Assembly: GCF_030816115.1 (NCBI RefSeq)
Contig: NZ_JAUSXQ010000001.1
Coordinates: forward strand, 496,001 to 560,000
Length of the DNA stretch: 64,000 nt
Direction: 5' to 3'
Origin: Chryseobacterium sp. W4I1
GTDB taxonomy: Bacteria > Bacteroidota > Bacteroidia > Flavobacteriales > Weeksellaceae
Shown: in pieces, positions 41,841 to 50,981 of the stretch
Layout of the letters: every line of letters starts with the position of its first letter
How positions within the stretch are numbered: position 1 is the first letter of the stretch
The notes under the pieces: model-generated
The model's input: only the letters and a program-made list of their open reading frames with translations
Told to the model about the DNA's origin: nothing
Database searches by the model: none
Position numbers and translations under genes: made by a program

Positions 41841-42875
41841 TTGGAAAGAGATAATAAAAGTTCAGCATTTCTCCATATTGGAAATAAATTACTGAACTGG
41901 TACGGAAAAAATGCAAGAGATCTGCCTTTCAGACAGACAAAAGACCCTTATAAGATATGGATCTGTGAAATTGTATTTCAGCAGACCAGGATCAGTCAGG
42001 GACTCAATCATTATAACAATTTCATTAAAAGATTTCCGGATGTAAAAACTCTGGCTGAAGCAGATGAAAATGAAGTTTTGCTTTACTGGAAAGGGCTTGG
42101 ATACTATTCAAGAGCTATCAATATCCATAAGGCATCACAACAGATTATCAATGATTATCAGGGTATATTTCCCTCTGAATACGAAGAGATTTTAAAATTA
42201 AAAGGCGTAGGAAAATACACTGCTGCTGCAGTATCAAGCATCTGCTTTGGTGGCAGAATGCCGGCTGTGGATGGAAACTTTTACAGAGTTTTAAGCCGTA
42301 TTTTTGCGGATGATTTTGATATTTCCAGTTCCAGAGCCTTTTCTTATTTCTCTCAGCTTGCTGAATTGGTGATGCCGGAAAATGTGGGAGATTTTAACCA
42401 GGCCATGATGGATCTCGGTTCAGAAATTTGTAAACCTAAAAATCCTCTCTGTGGAGAATGTCCGGTAAATGATGAATGTCTTGCTTTTTCTTTGGAAAAA
42501 ACATCAGATTATCCTGTAAAAACAAAAAAAGTAAAAACATCAGATCTTGCTCTGAAATATTATTTCGTACACAGAAACGGCCAGTTTTTGATAAAACAGA
42601 GGGAAGATGACTTCATCTGGAAGAAATTATTTGAGTTTCCGGATCGTATTTCTACAGAACTTGAACCATTTGTAAAGAATGTAAAAACGGTGAACCATAA
42701 ACTTACCCATAAGAATTTAACCATTGAAATTTCTAACGTTGAGGTTCATTCAGAGGCAGTCTGGAACAGCTTTATAATGGAAAACCAATACATCATTACA
42801 GACCTTAAAGCCTCTGATGATAAATCTTTTCCCAAACCTTTGGAAAACTACATTCAAAACTCACTGAAAGACTGA
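41841..42875 (+). CDS. mutY: A/G-specific adenine DNA glycosylase
   Basis: 344 residues. It removes adenine mispaired with 8-oxoguanine. Landmarks: LPFRQTKDPYKIWICEIVFQQTRISQG (the conserved FQQTR motif), the helix-hairpin-helix LKGVGKYTAAAVSSICFG, catalytic Asp in PAVDGNFYRVLSR (near 144), the 4Fe-4S cluster CKPKNPLCGECPVNDEC, and a C-terminal NUDIX-like domain that recognises 8-oxoG. The only in-frame start is TTG 41841, because a stop lies three codons upstream. In many Flavobacteria mutY is close to ssb and gldDE; here gldD follows directly. Confidence 0.95.
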   Translation: MERDNKSSAFLHIGNKLLNWYGKNARDLPFRQTKDPYKIWICEIVFQQTRISQGLNHYNNFIKRFPDVKTLAEADENEVLLYWKGLGYYSRAINIHKASQQIINDYQGIFPSEYEEILKLKGVGKYTAAAVSSICFGGRMPAVDGNFYRVLSRIFADDFDISSSRAFSYFSQLAELVMPENVGDFNQAMMDLGSEICKPKNPLCGECPVNDECLAFSLEKTSDYPVKTKKVKTSDLALKYYFVHRNGQFLIKQREDDFIWKKLFEFPDRISTELEPFVKNVKTVNHKLTHKNLTIEISNVEVHSEAVWNSFIMENQYIITDLKASDDKSFPKPLENYIQNSLKD

Positions 42876-42907
42876 AATTTGTCTCCTCAAATCTAAAATC
42901 TAATTTG

Positions 42908-42915
42908 TACTTTTG
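42908..42915 (+). promoter_or_regulatory. -7 box just before gldD
   Basis: TACTTTTG matches TAnnTTTG and ends four bases before the gldD ATG, so transcripts from it would be leaderless. A TTTG at 42878-42881 is 26 bases away, slightly long for -33. Confidence 0.45.
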
Positions 42916-42919
42916 CAAA

Positions 42920-43477
42920 ATGATAAAAAACGTCATTTTTATTTTTATATCACTGCTTTTAATTTCCTGTGGAAAAGATTATACTCCCAAACCTTATGGA
43001 GAGCTTCGTCTGGAATATCCGGCACCCCAATATCAGAAGTTTGAAAACAACTGTGCTTATACTTTTGAATATTCAGATCTTGCTTCCATTGCCGATGCCA
43101 AAAAGCCCTGCTGGTATTACATCAACTACCCCAAAATGAAAGCGAAAATTTTCGTGACGTATTATCCGATAGAGAATGATTTTGCAGACCATATCAAAGA
43201 AACTGAGAAGATGGTCTACGAACATACCGTTAAAGCCAGTTCCATAGATACCAAATCCTTTGAGTACCCTGAAAAAAAGGTATACGGAAATTTCTATGAG
43301 CTGAAAGGACAGAGCGCTTCCAATCTTCAATTTTACATTACAGACAGCACAAAACACTTTGTGACTGCTTACTTATACTTTAATACAAGACCGAAACCGG
43401 ACTCTTTGGCTCCCGCAGTAAACTATATCAAAAACGATATGAAGCACCTGCTGGATACCTTTGAATGGAAAAAATAA
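42920..43477 (+). CDS. gldD: gliding motility lipoprotein GldD
   Basis: 185 residues from ATG 42920 (the TTG at 42905 is within the promoter region). The signal ends LLISCGKD (lipobox). The mature N-terminus YTPKPYGELRLEYPAPQYQKF and the CWYYINYPKMKAKIFVTYYPI block are typical of GldD. In Flavobacterium johnsoniae gldD is needed for gliding and for normal type IX secretion. It directly follows mutY, the conserved gene order minus ssb and gldE. The frame ends 28 bases before the sugar kinase. Confidence 0.92.
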   Translation: MIKNVIFIFISLLLISCGKDYTPKPYGELRLEYPAPQYQKFENNCAYTFEYSDLASIADAKKPCWYYINYPKMKAKIFVTYYPIENDFADHIKETEKMVYEHTVKASSIDTKSFEYPEKKVYGNFYELKGQSASNLQFYITDSTKHFVTAYLYFNTRPKPDSLAPAVNYIKNDMKHLLDTFEWKK

Positions 43478-43505
43478 TTTACTTTTAAAATACATTGAAA
43501 AATAT

Positions 43506-44429
43506 ATGAAACTTTTAGTTGTAGGAAGTGTTGCATTTGATGCAATAGAAACGCCGTTTGGTAAAACCGATAAAATTTTAGGAGGTGCAGCTACTTATAT
43601 CTGCATCACTTCATCTGTTTTAGGCGTTAAATCTGGTATTGTTTCTGTTGTAGGAGGAGATTTCCCACAGCAACATCTTGATATGTTCACAGACAGAGAT
43701 GTAAATATTGAAGGAATTGAAATCGTAAAAGATGGAAAAACATTCTTTTGGTCAGGAAAATACCATAATGATCTTAATACAAGAGATACTTTGGCTACTG
43801 AAGTGAATGTTTTAGAGAATTTTGACCCTAAAATTCCAGACTCTATGCAGGATGCGGAGATTCTTTTGCTTGGAAACCTACATCCTGGCGTTCAGCTTTC
43901 CGTATTGGAGAAAATGAACCAGCGCCCTAAACTTGTTATTCTTGATACCATGAACTTCTGGATGGATTCTGCATGGGATATTTTAATGGAGATGATTGCT
44001 AAAACAGATGTGATCACTATCAATGATGAAGAGGCAAGACAGCTTTCCGGAGAATATTCCCTGGTAAAAGCAGCTAAAAAGATTCATACTATGGGTCCGG
44101 ACTATGTGATCATCAAAAAAGGAGAGCATGGAGCTTTACTTTTCCACGACAATAAAGTATTTGCTATCCCTGCGCTTCCACTGGAAGAGGTTTTTGATCC
44201 TACCGGGGCCGGCGATACTTTTGCAGGAGGTTTTGCAGCTTATCTTGCTAAAAAAGGAAAGGTTGATTTCGAAACTATGAAATCTGCTTTGATCGTAGGT
44301 TCTGCAATGGCTTCTTTCACTGTTGAGAAATTCGGAACAGAAAGAATCCAGGAAGTAAACGAATCTGATATGTTCGAGAGATTGAGACAATTCAAAGAAT
44401 TAACCACATTCGATATCGAACTGCAATAA
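43506..44429 (+). CDS. PfkB-family carbohydrate/nucleoside kinase
   Basis: 307 residues from ATG 43506; the longer frame from 43461 overlaps the end of gldD. MKLLVVGSVAFDAIETPFGKTDKILGGAATY is the PfkB N-terminal signature region, and DPTGAGDTFAGGFAAYLA is PfkB signature 2 with the catalytic Asp (GAGD). These ATP-dependent kinases act on sugars or nucleosides (ribokinase, adenosine kinase); the substrate is not clear. It lies 28 bases after gldD on the same strand, probably cotranscribed. Confidence 0.92.
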   Translation: MKLLVVGSVAFDAIETPFGKTDKILGGAATYICITSSVLGVKSGIVSVVGGDFPQQHLDMFTDRDVNIEGIEIVKDGKTFFWSGKYHNDLNTRDTLATEVNVLENFDPKIPDSMQDAEILLLGNLHPGVQLSVLEKMNQRPKLVILDTMNFWMDSAWDILMEMIAKTDVITINDEEARQLSGEYSLVKAAKKIHTMGPDYVIIKKGEHGALLFHDNKVFAIPALPLEEVFDPTGAGDTFAGGFAAYLAKKGKVDFETMKSALIVGSAMASFTVEKFGTERIQEVNESDMFERLRQFKELTTFDIELQ

Positions 44430-44487
44430 ATAAGTCTTTTTAAGAAATATTTATAATAAAAAATTTAGACTAATTCGTTAAGAACTC

Positions 44488-44495
44488 TAAATTTG
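44488..44495 (+). promoter_or_regulatory. -7 box before the parvulin chaperone gene
   Basis: TAAATTTG, a perfect TAnnTTTG, 21 bases before the ATG at 44517. Confidence 0.6.
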
Positions 44496-44516
44496 CAACT
44501 TGTTTAAAATAGTAAA

Positions 44517-45881
44517 ATGACAAATAAACTAAAAATCACTTTTCTTCTTGGGATTTTCATGATGATATTCTCTTCAAACATGAATGCTCAGCTAAAACCC
44601 GGAGAATTAGTGGATGGTATTGCTGCTGTTATCGGTGATGAAATTGTATTGGAATCTGACGTGAATGAGCAGATGAACTATGCAAAACAGCAGGGAGCCT
44701 CGGATACTGACAAATGTGAGTTCCTTGAAAACCTGATCAGCAATAAGCTTCTTGTATATGAAGCAAAAAAAGATACATTAATTGAAAACCGTTCGGCTGC
44801 CATTAAAGATCAGGCCAACGCAAAATACCGCCAGTTGCTTTCCCAGTTCCCGGACGAAAAAACAATGCTTGCGGCCTATAAATTCAGAAACGGATTTGAA
44901 ATGAAAAATGCGATCGAGAAAATAGACATCGATCAGTATTACGGACAGGCAAAATATCAGCGTGTAACTGAAAAAGCAGATGTAACGCCAAATGAAGTAA
45001 CAGATTTCTATAATTTGTATAAAATGCAGCTTCCTGAAGTGAAGGACGAAATTTCTGTATCCCAGATCGTGATGTATCCTAAACTGACTGAAGCACATAA
45101 AGAAGACCTGATTAAAAGACTGAAAAAGATCAAAGCAGATATTGCTGCCGGAGAAACTTTTGAAAGCCAGGCAAGGATCTATTCTGAAGACGAAGGATCT
45201 GCTGCTAACGGAGGACTGTATAAAAACATCTACAAAGGGCAGATGGTAAAACCTTTTGAAGCTGCTGCACTGAATCTTCAGGATAATGAGATCTCAGATC
45301 CTATTGAATCAGAATTTGGATATCATATTATACAGCTGATCAAGAAATCCGGTAAAGTATACGATGCGAGACATATTTTACTGAAAGCTACGCCTACAGA
45401 TGAAGAGCTCAAAATGGCCAAAGCAAAATTAGACAGTATCAAAGGTCTGATTATAGACGGTAAAATCTCATTCAAAGATGCTGCATTCAAATTTTCTGAC
45501 GATAAAAAGACAAAATTCAACGCAGGAGTTATTTCAGGTGCTGACGGTTCTGACAAAATTGAAAGAGAAAGTATTCCGGGATCCATTACTTATGAGTTGG
45601 CGGGTCTGAACAAAGGAGATATTACTGCAGCTTTTGACGAAGAAGAAAACAAAAGAAAAGTGGTGAAAATTATCAAATTAGAAGACGTTATTCCTGCACA
45701 CCAGATCACACTGGAAACAGATTATAACAGAATTAAGCAGATGGCGCTTAATAAAAAGCGTAACGAGATGGTTGAGAAATTTGTTAATTCAAAGCTGCCA
45801 ACTACATTCATATCCATTGATGGCCGTTACGACAACTGTAAATTTAAAGCCAACTGGAAAAAAGAATCAATCAAAAAATAA
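44517..45881 (+). CDS. periplasmic SurA-like peptidyl-prolyl isomerase
   Basis: 454 residues with a signal peptide ending MNAQ. A SurA N-terminal chaperone region (VDGIAAVIGDEIVLESDVNEQ.., CEFLENLISNKLLV) is followed by two parvulin domains: one around 180-280 (ISVSQIVMYP, GSAANGGLYKNIYKGQMVKPFEAAAL, ESEFGYHIIQLI) and one around 285-390 (YDARHILLKATPTDEELKMAKAKL, FKFSDDKKTKFNAGVISG). It would help fold outer-membrane proteins in the periplasm. A perfect hairpin terminator follows. Confidence 0.92.
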   Translation: MTNKLKITFLLGIFMMIFSSNMNAQLKPGELVDGIAAVIGDEIVLESDVNEQMNYAKQQGASDTDKCEFLENLISNKLLVYEAKKDTLIENRSAAIKDQANAKYRQLLSQFPDEKTMLAAYKFRNGFEMKNAIEKIDIDQYYGQAKYQRVTEKADVTPNEVTDFYNLYKMQLPEVKDEISVSQIVMYPKLTEAHKEDLIKRLKKIKADIAAGETFESQARIYSEDEGSAANGGLYKNIYKGQMVKPFEAAALNLQDNEISDPIESEFGYHIIQLIKKSGKVYDARHILLKATPTDEELKMAKAKLDSIKGLIIDGKISFKDAAFKFSDDKKTKFNAGVISGADGSDKIERESIPGSITYELAGLNKGDITAAFDEEENKRKVVKIIKLEDVIPAHQITLETDYNRIKQMALNKKRNEMVEKFVNSKLPTTFISIDGRYDNCKFKANWKKESIKK

Positions 45882-45886
45882 ATAAT

Positions 45887-45914
45887 AAACCTTCAGAATT
45901 CTGAAGGTTTTTTT
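45887..45914 (+). terminator. terminator of parvulin gene
   Basis: A 24-base perfect palindrome (45887-45910) with T tract following. Confidence 0.9.
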
Positions 45915-45967
45915 ATGTCCCCTTGTGTAACCTTTCCAATTTATATTTAAAAACTTAACCTTAAGAA

Positions 45968-46474
45968 ATGGATGAACATTTTTATAAACAGAAATTTCAG
46001 GAAGCTGTTGATACACTTTCCCGGAAAGAATTTGAAAATGCCGGTCTCCGGTTGTCTGTACATTTTATTCTTGAATCCGTTGCTTTGAAAATATATAAGC
46101 CTGAATGGTCAAGTAATCCCGATGCTCCGCTGGATGCCACGGGCAGAATTTTTTTTTCGGCCTGGGTTAATGAAAAAACGGGCAAGGAAGGAAAATTGTA
46201 CTATAATATTCATGCATTAAAACTCAAAGATCTTAAAGCTTATAAAATACAAGCCAGACACTTTGCAGAAGAGTTCAGAAAACAATTTACGGATGATCAG
46301 AAGGACTGGGAGAATGTAAGCACAGAATACGGTCCCCTGACCCTTATGGAAGGCTGGATTGAACTGAAACCGGATCAGGTAAAGAGCGATCTTCAAAACC
46401 TGGCTCATAAATTTTTAAAACTAAGTCCGGTAATAGATCATCTGTTGGATAATTATCGATCAAAACCCCGGTAA
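45968..46474 (+). CDS. conserved cytosolic protein, unknown function
   Basis: 168 residues, no signal peptide or membrane helix. Mixed alpha/beta with helix-rich ends (FYKQKFQEAVDTLSRKEFENAGLRLS; VKSDLQNLAHKFLKLSPVIDHLL) and a central segment GRIFFSAWVNEKTGKEGKLYYNIHALKLKDLKAYKIQARHFAEEFRKQF. No family recognised. It is the first of three same-strand genes (gaps of 62 and 12 bases) with an FMN oxidoreductase and a hydrolase, which could be an operon. Confidence 0.72.
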   Translation: MDEHFYKQKFQEAVDTLSRKEFENAGLRLSVHFILESVALKIYKPEWSSNPDAPLDATGRIFFSAWVNEKTGKEGKLYYNIHALKLKDLKAYKIQARHFAEEFRKQFTDDQKDWENVSTEYGPLTLMEGWIELKPDQVKSDLQNLAHKFLKLSPVIDHLLDNYRSKPR

Positions 46475-46536
46475 TTTCAGGCGATTTTCTCCCGATTTTA
46501 ATGATTTAAAAACCGTTGTTTTTAGTATTTTTACGC

Positions 46537-47526
46537 ATGAGCAATTTTATAGATTTCAATTCAGCAAAAAAACTTCAGGAAATGGCGACAGGTCAGAATA
46601 AAATTAAAGAGCTTTTTAATATACAATATCCAATTATTCAGGCCGGAATGATCTGGCATTCAGGATGGAAATTAGCTTCGGCAGTTTCCAACTGTGGTGG
46701 TTTGGGAATCATAGGGGCAGGAAGTATGTACCCCGATATCCTCAGAGAAAATATCCGAAAATGCAAAATGGCGACAGACAAACCTTTCGGCGTTAATGTT
46801 CCCATGCTTTATCCCAATCTTGAAGAAATTATCCAGATTATTCTTGAAGAAGGAGTAAAAATCGTTTTTACTTCAGCCGGAAATCCAAAAACCTATACAG
46901 AAACACTTCAGAAAGAAGGAATTAAAGTAGCTCATGTAGTTTCGTCTACCAAATTTGCCGTGAAATGCGAAGAAGCCGGTGTGGATGCCGTTGTGGCTGA
47001 AGGTTTTGAAGCCGGAGGGCATAACGGAAGAGATGAGACCACAACATTCTGTCTTATTCCGAATGTCAAAAAACATATTTCCAAGCCGCTTATTGCTGCC
47101 GGAGGAATTGCCCTGGGCTCCCAGATAAAAGCTGCTATGATCTTAGGCGCAGATGGTGTACAGATCGGATCCCGATTTGCTGCTACCGTTGAAGCAAGTG
47201 CCCATGAAAACTGGAAAAAGAAAATTACAGAACTGAATGAAGGTGACACTCACCTCACTTTAAAAGAACTCGCACCCGTAAGGATGGTGAAAAACAAATT
47301 CTTTGGTGAGCTGGAGGAAATCTACCAGTCCGGAAGAGATAAAGAAGCCTTGATCGCCTCATTGGGTAGAGCAAGAGCCAAGCGGGGAATGTTTGAGGGA
47401 GATATGGAAGATGGCGAACTCGAAATAGGGCAGGTTTCGGCTTTAATACATGATATACTTCCTGTAGAAACTGTTTTCAGTAACCTGTTAAATGAATTTC
47501 ACGACACCAAAATACCAAGTTTATAA
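46537..47526 (+). CDS. nitronate monooxygenase / FabK-like FMN oxidoreductase
   Basis: 329 residues from ATG 46537 (TTG 46516 is unsupported). FMN-dependent TIM barrel of the 2-nitropropane dioxygenase/FabK family: YPIIQAGMIWHSGWKLASAVSNCGGLGIIGAGSM at the start, VVAEGFEAGGHNGRDETTTFCLIPNVKKHISKPLIAAGGIALG and GADGVQIGSRFAATVEA in the phosphate-binding half. It may detoxify nitronates or reduce enoyl-ACP; the two are hard to separate by eye. The His in EAGGHNGRD is the usual catalytic residue. Confidence 0.9.
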   Translation: MSNFIDFNSAKKLQEMATGQNKIKELFNIQYPIIQAGMIWHSGWKLASAVSNCGGLGIIGAGSMYPDILRENIRKCKMATDKPFGVNVPMLYPNLEEIIQIILEEGVKIVFTSAGNPKTYTETLQKEGIKVAHVVSSTKFAVKCEEAGVDAVVAEGFEAGGHNGRDETTTFCLIPNVKKHISKPLIAAGGIALGSQIKAAMILGADGVQIGSRFAATVEASAHENWKKKITELNEGDTHLTLKELAPVRMVKNKFFGELEEIYQSGRDKEALIASLGRARAKRGMFEGDMEDGELEIGQVSALIHDILPVETVFSNLLNEFHDTKIPSL

Positions 47527-47538
47527 GGATCTGAATGA

Positions 47539-48309
47539 ATGGAAGAGAGAATTATTGAAGTAAGAGGTCAGAAACTTTATACCGCATATACAAACTCATT
47601 TGAAGGAAAACCTGTCATTGTTTTTCTACACGATTCTTTAGGCTGTACCCAGCTTTGGAGAGAGCTCCCGGCAAAACTGTCTGTGGCTGCAGAATGTAAT
47701 GTCTTGGTGTATGACAGATTAGGATATGGAAAATCAGATCCGATGGCGACTTACGAAAGGCCGGTCAATTATATGGAACTTGAAGCTGATCTGCTGAACG
47801 ATCTCCTTACTGAGCTTAATATCAGCAATGCAATTCTATTCGGACACAGCGATGGAGGAACGATTGCCCTGATTACCGCTGCCAAATATCCGCAAAAAAT
47901 ACATTCTGTGATCTGTGAAGCAGGACATATTTTTGTAGAAGAAGTTACCTTAAAAGGAGTCTGCGATGCCTGGGATGCTTATAAAACCACCAATCTTGCA
48001 GAACGCCTGCAGAAATACCACGGCGATAAAGTAGATATGCTCTTCAGAGCATGGACAGAAACATGGACCCGTGAAGACTACAGAAGCTGGAATATCGAAT
48101 ACCTTTTAAAAGATATCCATTGTCCGCTCCTTTTCATTCAGGGAGAAGCTGACGAATACGGAACTTTAGATCAGGTTGAAAAGACCGTTTCACAGGTAAG
48201 CGGAACAGCAGAAAAGTTTATCATTCCCGGAATAGGACACACTCCTCATAAAGAAGCTCCTGAACTGGTTTTAAAGAGAACAGCGGAGTTTATAGAAAAA
48301 TACAGTTGA
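47539..48309 (+). CDS. alpha/beta hydrolase
   Basis: 256 residues. The triad is clear: Ser in the elbow LFGHSDGGTIAL (near 98), Asp in FIQGEADEYGTLDQ (near 204-211) and His in IPGIGHTPHKEAPEL (near 235). The oxyanion segment is VFLHDSLGCTQLW. Serine hydrolases of this type act on esters, haloalkanes or C-C bonds; the substrate cannot be inferred. It starts 12 bases after the FMN oxidoreductase gene and is followed by a terminator. Confidence 0.9.
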   Translation: MEERIIEVRGQKLYTAYTNSFEGKPVIVFLHDSLGCTQLWRELPAKLSVAAECNVLVYDRLGYGKSDPMATYERPVNYMELEADLLNDLLTELNISNAILFGHSDGGTIALITAAKYPQKIHSVICEAGHIFVEEVTLKGVCDAWDAYKTTNLAERLQKYHGDKVDMLFRAWTETWTREDYRSWNIEYLLKDIHCPLLFIQGEADEYGTLDQVEKTVSQVSGTAEKFIIPGIGHTPHKEAPELVLKRTAEFIEKYS

Positions 48310-48335
48310 TTATTTAAAGTCAGTTTGTACTGCAC

Positions 48336-48367
48336 AAAGCATCTTGATAAAGCAAGGTGCTTTTTTA
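48336..48367 (+). terminator. terminator of hydrolase gene
   Basis: A ten-base stem (48336-48345 with 48354-48363, one G-T pair) followed by T tract. Confidence 0.88.
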
Positions 48368-48370
48368 TTT

Positions 48371-48885
48371 CCAAAATAGTCTTATAAATTATAATGCTGT
48401 TTTTCTTTTTGATTTGATGCTTTTATAAGTCTTCTGACCACTAAAATTTAATTTTCGTTTGTACATATTTGTACAATAATTCAGATTACTAAAGAATCTG
48501 TTTATTTCTTAATTTTTTCCAGCTGAATTTTGAATATTTTTCTATTTCGCAATGTTGTCGTTTTTAAAGAAAATCAAAAAACTGATTATTTAGATTTAAG
48601 TAAATTTTAAAAAGAATTTAGAGAACTTCTAAAAATTATCAACTCCTTACAGCTTACAGAATTTATGAATAGTACTACTGTATTTCAGGATTTATCTAAA
48701 GAAAAATTACATAATACATACACTAAAAATCACTTACATGTGATGTTTTATTTTTTAATTTTCAGGTATTCATTAAAGATAATAGTTCACGAAAAAAACG
48801 CAGTGAAATTAGTAAAGATTACATAAGTTTTTAATTTGATTGGGGATAAATATGGTTTAGTGTTTGGAGATGGATGTTTATGTGT
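48371..48885. other. AT-rich intergenic region, possible small RNA or small ORF
   Basis: About 515 very AT-rich bases without a convincing gene. It contains an inverted repeat TTGTAC..TTGTACAA near 48461-48477 and a 53-codon frame at 48665-48826 (MNSTTVFQDLSKEKLHNTY at its start) that resembles nothing I know. A clean + strand terminator stands at its right end although no + strand gene precedes it. Confidence 0.35.
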
Positions 48886-48914
48886 GAGATGCAGTTAATC
48901 TGCATCTCTTTTTA
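48886..48914 (+). terminator. orphan + strand terminator
   Basis: A nine-base perfect stem GAGATGCAG/CTGCATCTC (48886-48894 with 48900-48908) with TTTTTAT after it on the + strand only. The flanking minus gene has no T tail here, so it seems to end a + strand transcript. Confidence 0.75.
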
Positions 48915-48922
48915 TATAGAGA

Positions 48923-49540
48923 TTATAAGGTTTGCAGTTCGGCAGCAATATTTTCCTTTGCTTTCAGTTCGTATCGATCTATAAATTCTGCTGTTTTAAA
49001 TATACTCCCGAGCTCCAGGAAATGCCTGAGCACTTTTTTCCTTCCCGGTTTATACAAAAAATCAGGATAAATAGAATACTCCTTTCTTATTTTTTTTGTA
49101 TATTCCAGATACACTGTCTTATCTTTTCCCAGGATGGAAAGATCTGCGTCCAGAAGATAATCAGTATCCATATCATCAGATTTTTGATGCAATTTTGTGG
49201 CGATGATCTGTGCTGTAATTTTTGAAATCCCGCTTTTATTCAGACCCAGTTTTCTAAGACTTTCCTCAGCCCATGATGCACTTTTTTCCTCATTGGATTT
49301 TGAAGAAGCATCATAAACAATATCGTGATAAAACACAGAAAAAGAGATGGCAGGGAAGTCCTTGATATTGCTTTTTACAGCCTCCAGTTCCAGAAACATA
49401 TTCTCAAGATGCAGAAGACCGTGATAGTGTCTTCCTTTTTCAGAATATTTTTTTTCAATCTCCAGCCATAAGCTGTTGATGAGATCATTATCTTTTGAGA
49501 AAGGAAAACAGAGCTCAGTAAATTTTGCATTCAGATTCAT
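48923..49540 (-). CDS. predicted metal-dependent HD-superfamily phosphohydrolase
   Basis: 205 residues. The metal-binding pattern is visible: GRHYHGLLHLENM (His residues near 37-43), FYHDIVYD (HD pair near 71) and DADLSILG (near 128). Proteins of this type are uncharacterised cytosolic phosphohydrolases, often annotated as HD domain proteins acting on nucleotides. The start is the first ATG. It lies in tandem with the rhodanese gene on the same strand, but a terminator separates them. Confidence 0.87.
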   Translation of the reverse strand: MNLNAKFTELCFPFSKDNDLINSLWLEIEKKYSEKGRHYHGLLHLENMFLELEAVKSNIKDFPAISFSVFYHDIVYDASSKSNEEKSASWAEESLRKLGLNKSGISKITAQIIATKLHQKSDDMDTDYLLDADLSILGKDKTVYLEYTKKIRKEYSIYPDFLYKPGRKKVLRHFLELGSIFKTAEFIDRYELKAKENIAAELQTL

Positions 49541-49552
49541 GGTACATGAAGA

Positions 49553-49581
49553 TAAAAAAAGGAACTTTTAAAAAGTTCCTT
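49553..49581 (-). terminator. terminator overlapping the rhodanese stop
   Basis: An eleven-base stem (49559-49569 with 49571-49581); the A8 run at 49553-49560 forms the T tail on the minus strand. The stem includes the last codons and stop of the rhodanese gene at 49568. Confidence 0.82.
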
Positions 49582-49867
49582 GATTTGATTCCAATACTGC
49601 TTTCAGATCAGCCCAGCCTCCGCCGTTATAGCCATCCTTCAAGCCTTGTCCGTTCAGGTATTCCAAAGCTTTACCACTTCTGTTGCCGCTTCTGCAGAAT
49701 AAGATCACAGGTTTTTCAATAGATAGAATTTCCTCTTTTCTGTCTTCCACTTCACCCAGAGGGATGTTTTTAGCGCCATCTATATTTCCGTCCATTTCAA
49801 GCTCCATTGGCTCACGGACATCAATTAACTCATAATTTCCTGACTGTATAACTTCTATTAAAGACAT
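49568..49867 (-). CDS. rhodanese-like domain protein
   Basis: 99 residues, a single rhodanese domain without signal peptide. ELIDVREPMELEMDGNIDGAKNIPLGEV is the CH2-A type motif and the active-site loop CRSGNRSGKA carries the catalytic Cys near 66. It transfers sulfane sulfur, or acts as a sulfur carrier in the cytoplasm. It is the first gene of its own short unit. The terminator overlaps its 3' end. Confidence 0.92.
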   Translation of the reverse strand: MSLIEVIQSGNYELIDVREPMELEMDGNIDGAKNIPLGEVEDRKEEILSIEKPVILFCRSGNRSGKALEYLNGQGLKDGYNGGGWADLKAVLESNQGTF

Positions 49868-50021
49868 AACTGTTTAATTTTAGATTAAAAAATAAGAACG
49901 AAAATACGTATTTTTTTCCTTAAAAAATGCTTTATCAAAACTTAAATTTTTACAAAAAACTCTTAAAAATTCAGACTTCACGACTCCAATACAGGAAAGT
50001 GGAAGATTGATAAATTAATCT

Positions 50022-50029
50022 TAATTTTG
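50022..50029 (+). promoter_or_regulatory. -7 box before queG
   Basis: TAATTTTG ends four bases before the GTG start. The gene would be leaderless. The closest TTG (50007) is too near for a normal -33. Confidence 0.5.
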
Positions 50030-50033
50030 CAGT

Positions 50034-50981
50034 GTGAAAGTTTTAAATTCCGGTGCCGAAAAATATGCCCAGCTGATCAAGTCCAAAGCAGAACGTTTTG
50101 GATTTCAGAGTTGTGGAATATCTAAGGCGGACTTTTTAGAAGAAGAAGCTCCAAATCTGGAAAAATGGCTTAAAAATAACTTTCATGGCGAAATGAAATA
50201 CATGGAAAACCATTTTGACAAAAGGCTTGATCCCAGGCTGTTGGTGGAAGGGTCTAAATCTGTAATTTCCCTTTCTTATAATTATTTTCCGGAAGAAAAA
50301 ATCTCTGCATTGGAAAATTATAAGATCTCTAAATACGCTTATGCAGAAGATTATCATGAAGTAGTCAAAGAAATTCTCCGCGATATGGTTTCAGAACTTC
50401 AACAAGAAATAGGAGAGTTCGGATTCCGTGTGTTTGTAGATTCTGCGCCTGTTCTGGAACGGAGCTGGGCCAAAAAATCAGGAATAGGCTGGGTAGGTAA
50501 AAACGCCAATCTTATTACCAGGCAGAACGGCTCTTTCTATTTTCTGGCAGAAATTATCTGCGATCTAGAACTGGCTGTTGACCATGCGACCACAGATCAT
50601 TGCGGAACCTGCAGGAAATGTATCGATGCTTGTCCTACAGATGCTATAGTTTCTGAAAAGATCATTGATGGCAGCCGCTGTATATCTTATGCAACAATAG
50701 AACTTAAAAATGACATTCCCGATCACTTTAAAAACAGAATGGAAGACTGGATGTTCGGTTGTGATATCTGCCAGGATGTATGCCCATGGAACCGATTTTC
50801 TACACCCAATAAACAAACCAGGTTTGCTCCCAATGAATCATTGAGAAATTTTAAAAAAGATGAATGGAAGGAGATTACCCAGGAAATATTCTCTGAGATT
50901 TTCAGAAAATCTCCCGTAAAAAGAACCAAATTTGCCGGGTTGAAAAGAAATATTGAGTTTTTGGAACGTTCTTCGGACTAG
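50034..50981 (+). CDS. queG: epoxyqueuosine reductase
   Basis: 315 residues, normal for QueG. It carries out the last step of queuosine synthesis in tRNA: cobalamin-dependent reduction of epoxyqueuosine. The two 4Fe-4S motifs are complete: [16 protein letters not shown] (near 193-206) and [11 protein letters not shown] (near 243-251). The [19 protein letters not shown] segment is a family hallmark. Start is GTG 50034 ([16 protein letters not shown]); no ATG gives a full N-terminus. Confidence 0.95.
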   Translation: MKVLNSGAEKYAQLIKSKAERFGFQSCGISKADFLEEEAPNLEKWLKNNFHGEMKYMENHFDKRLDPRLLVEGSKSVISLSYNYFPEEKISALENYKISKYAYAEDYHEVVKEILRDMVSELQQEIGEFGFRVFVDSAPVLERSWAKKSGIGWVGKNANLITRQNGSFYFLAEIICDLELAVDHATTDHCGTCRKCIDACPTDAIVSEKIIDGSRCISYATIELKNDIPDHFKNRMEDWMFGCDICQDVCPWNRFSTPNKQTRFAPNESLRNFKKDEWKEITQEIFSEIFRKSPVKRTKFAGLKRNIEFLERSSD

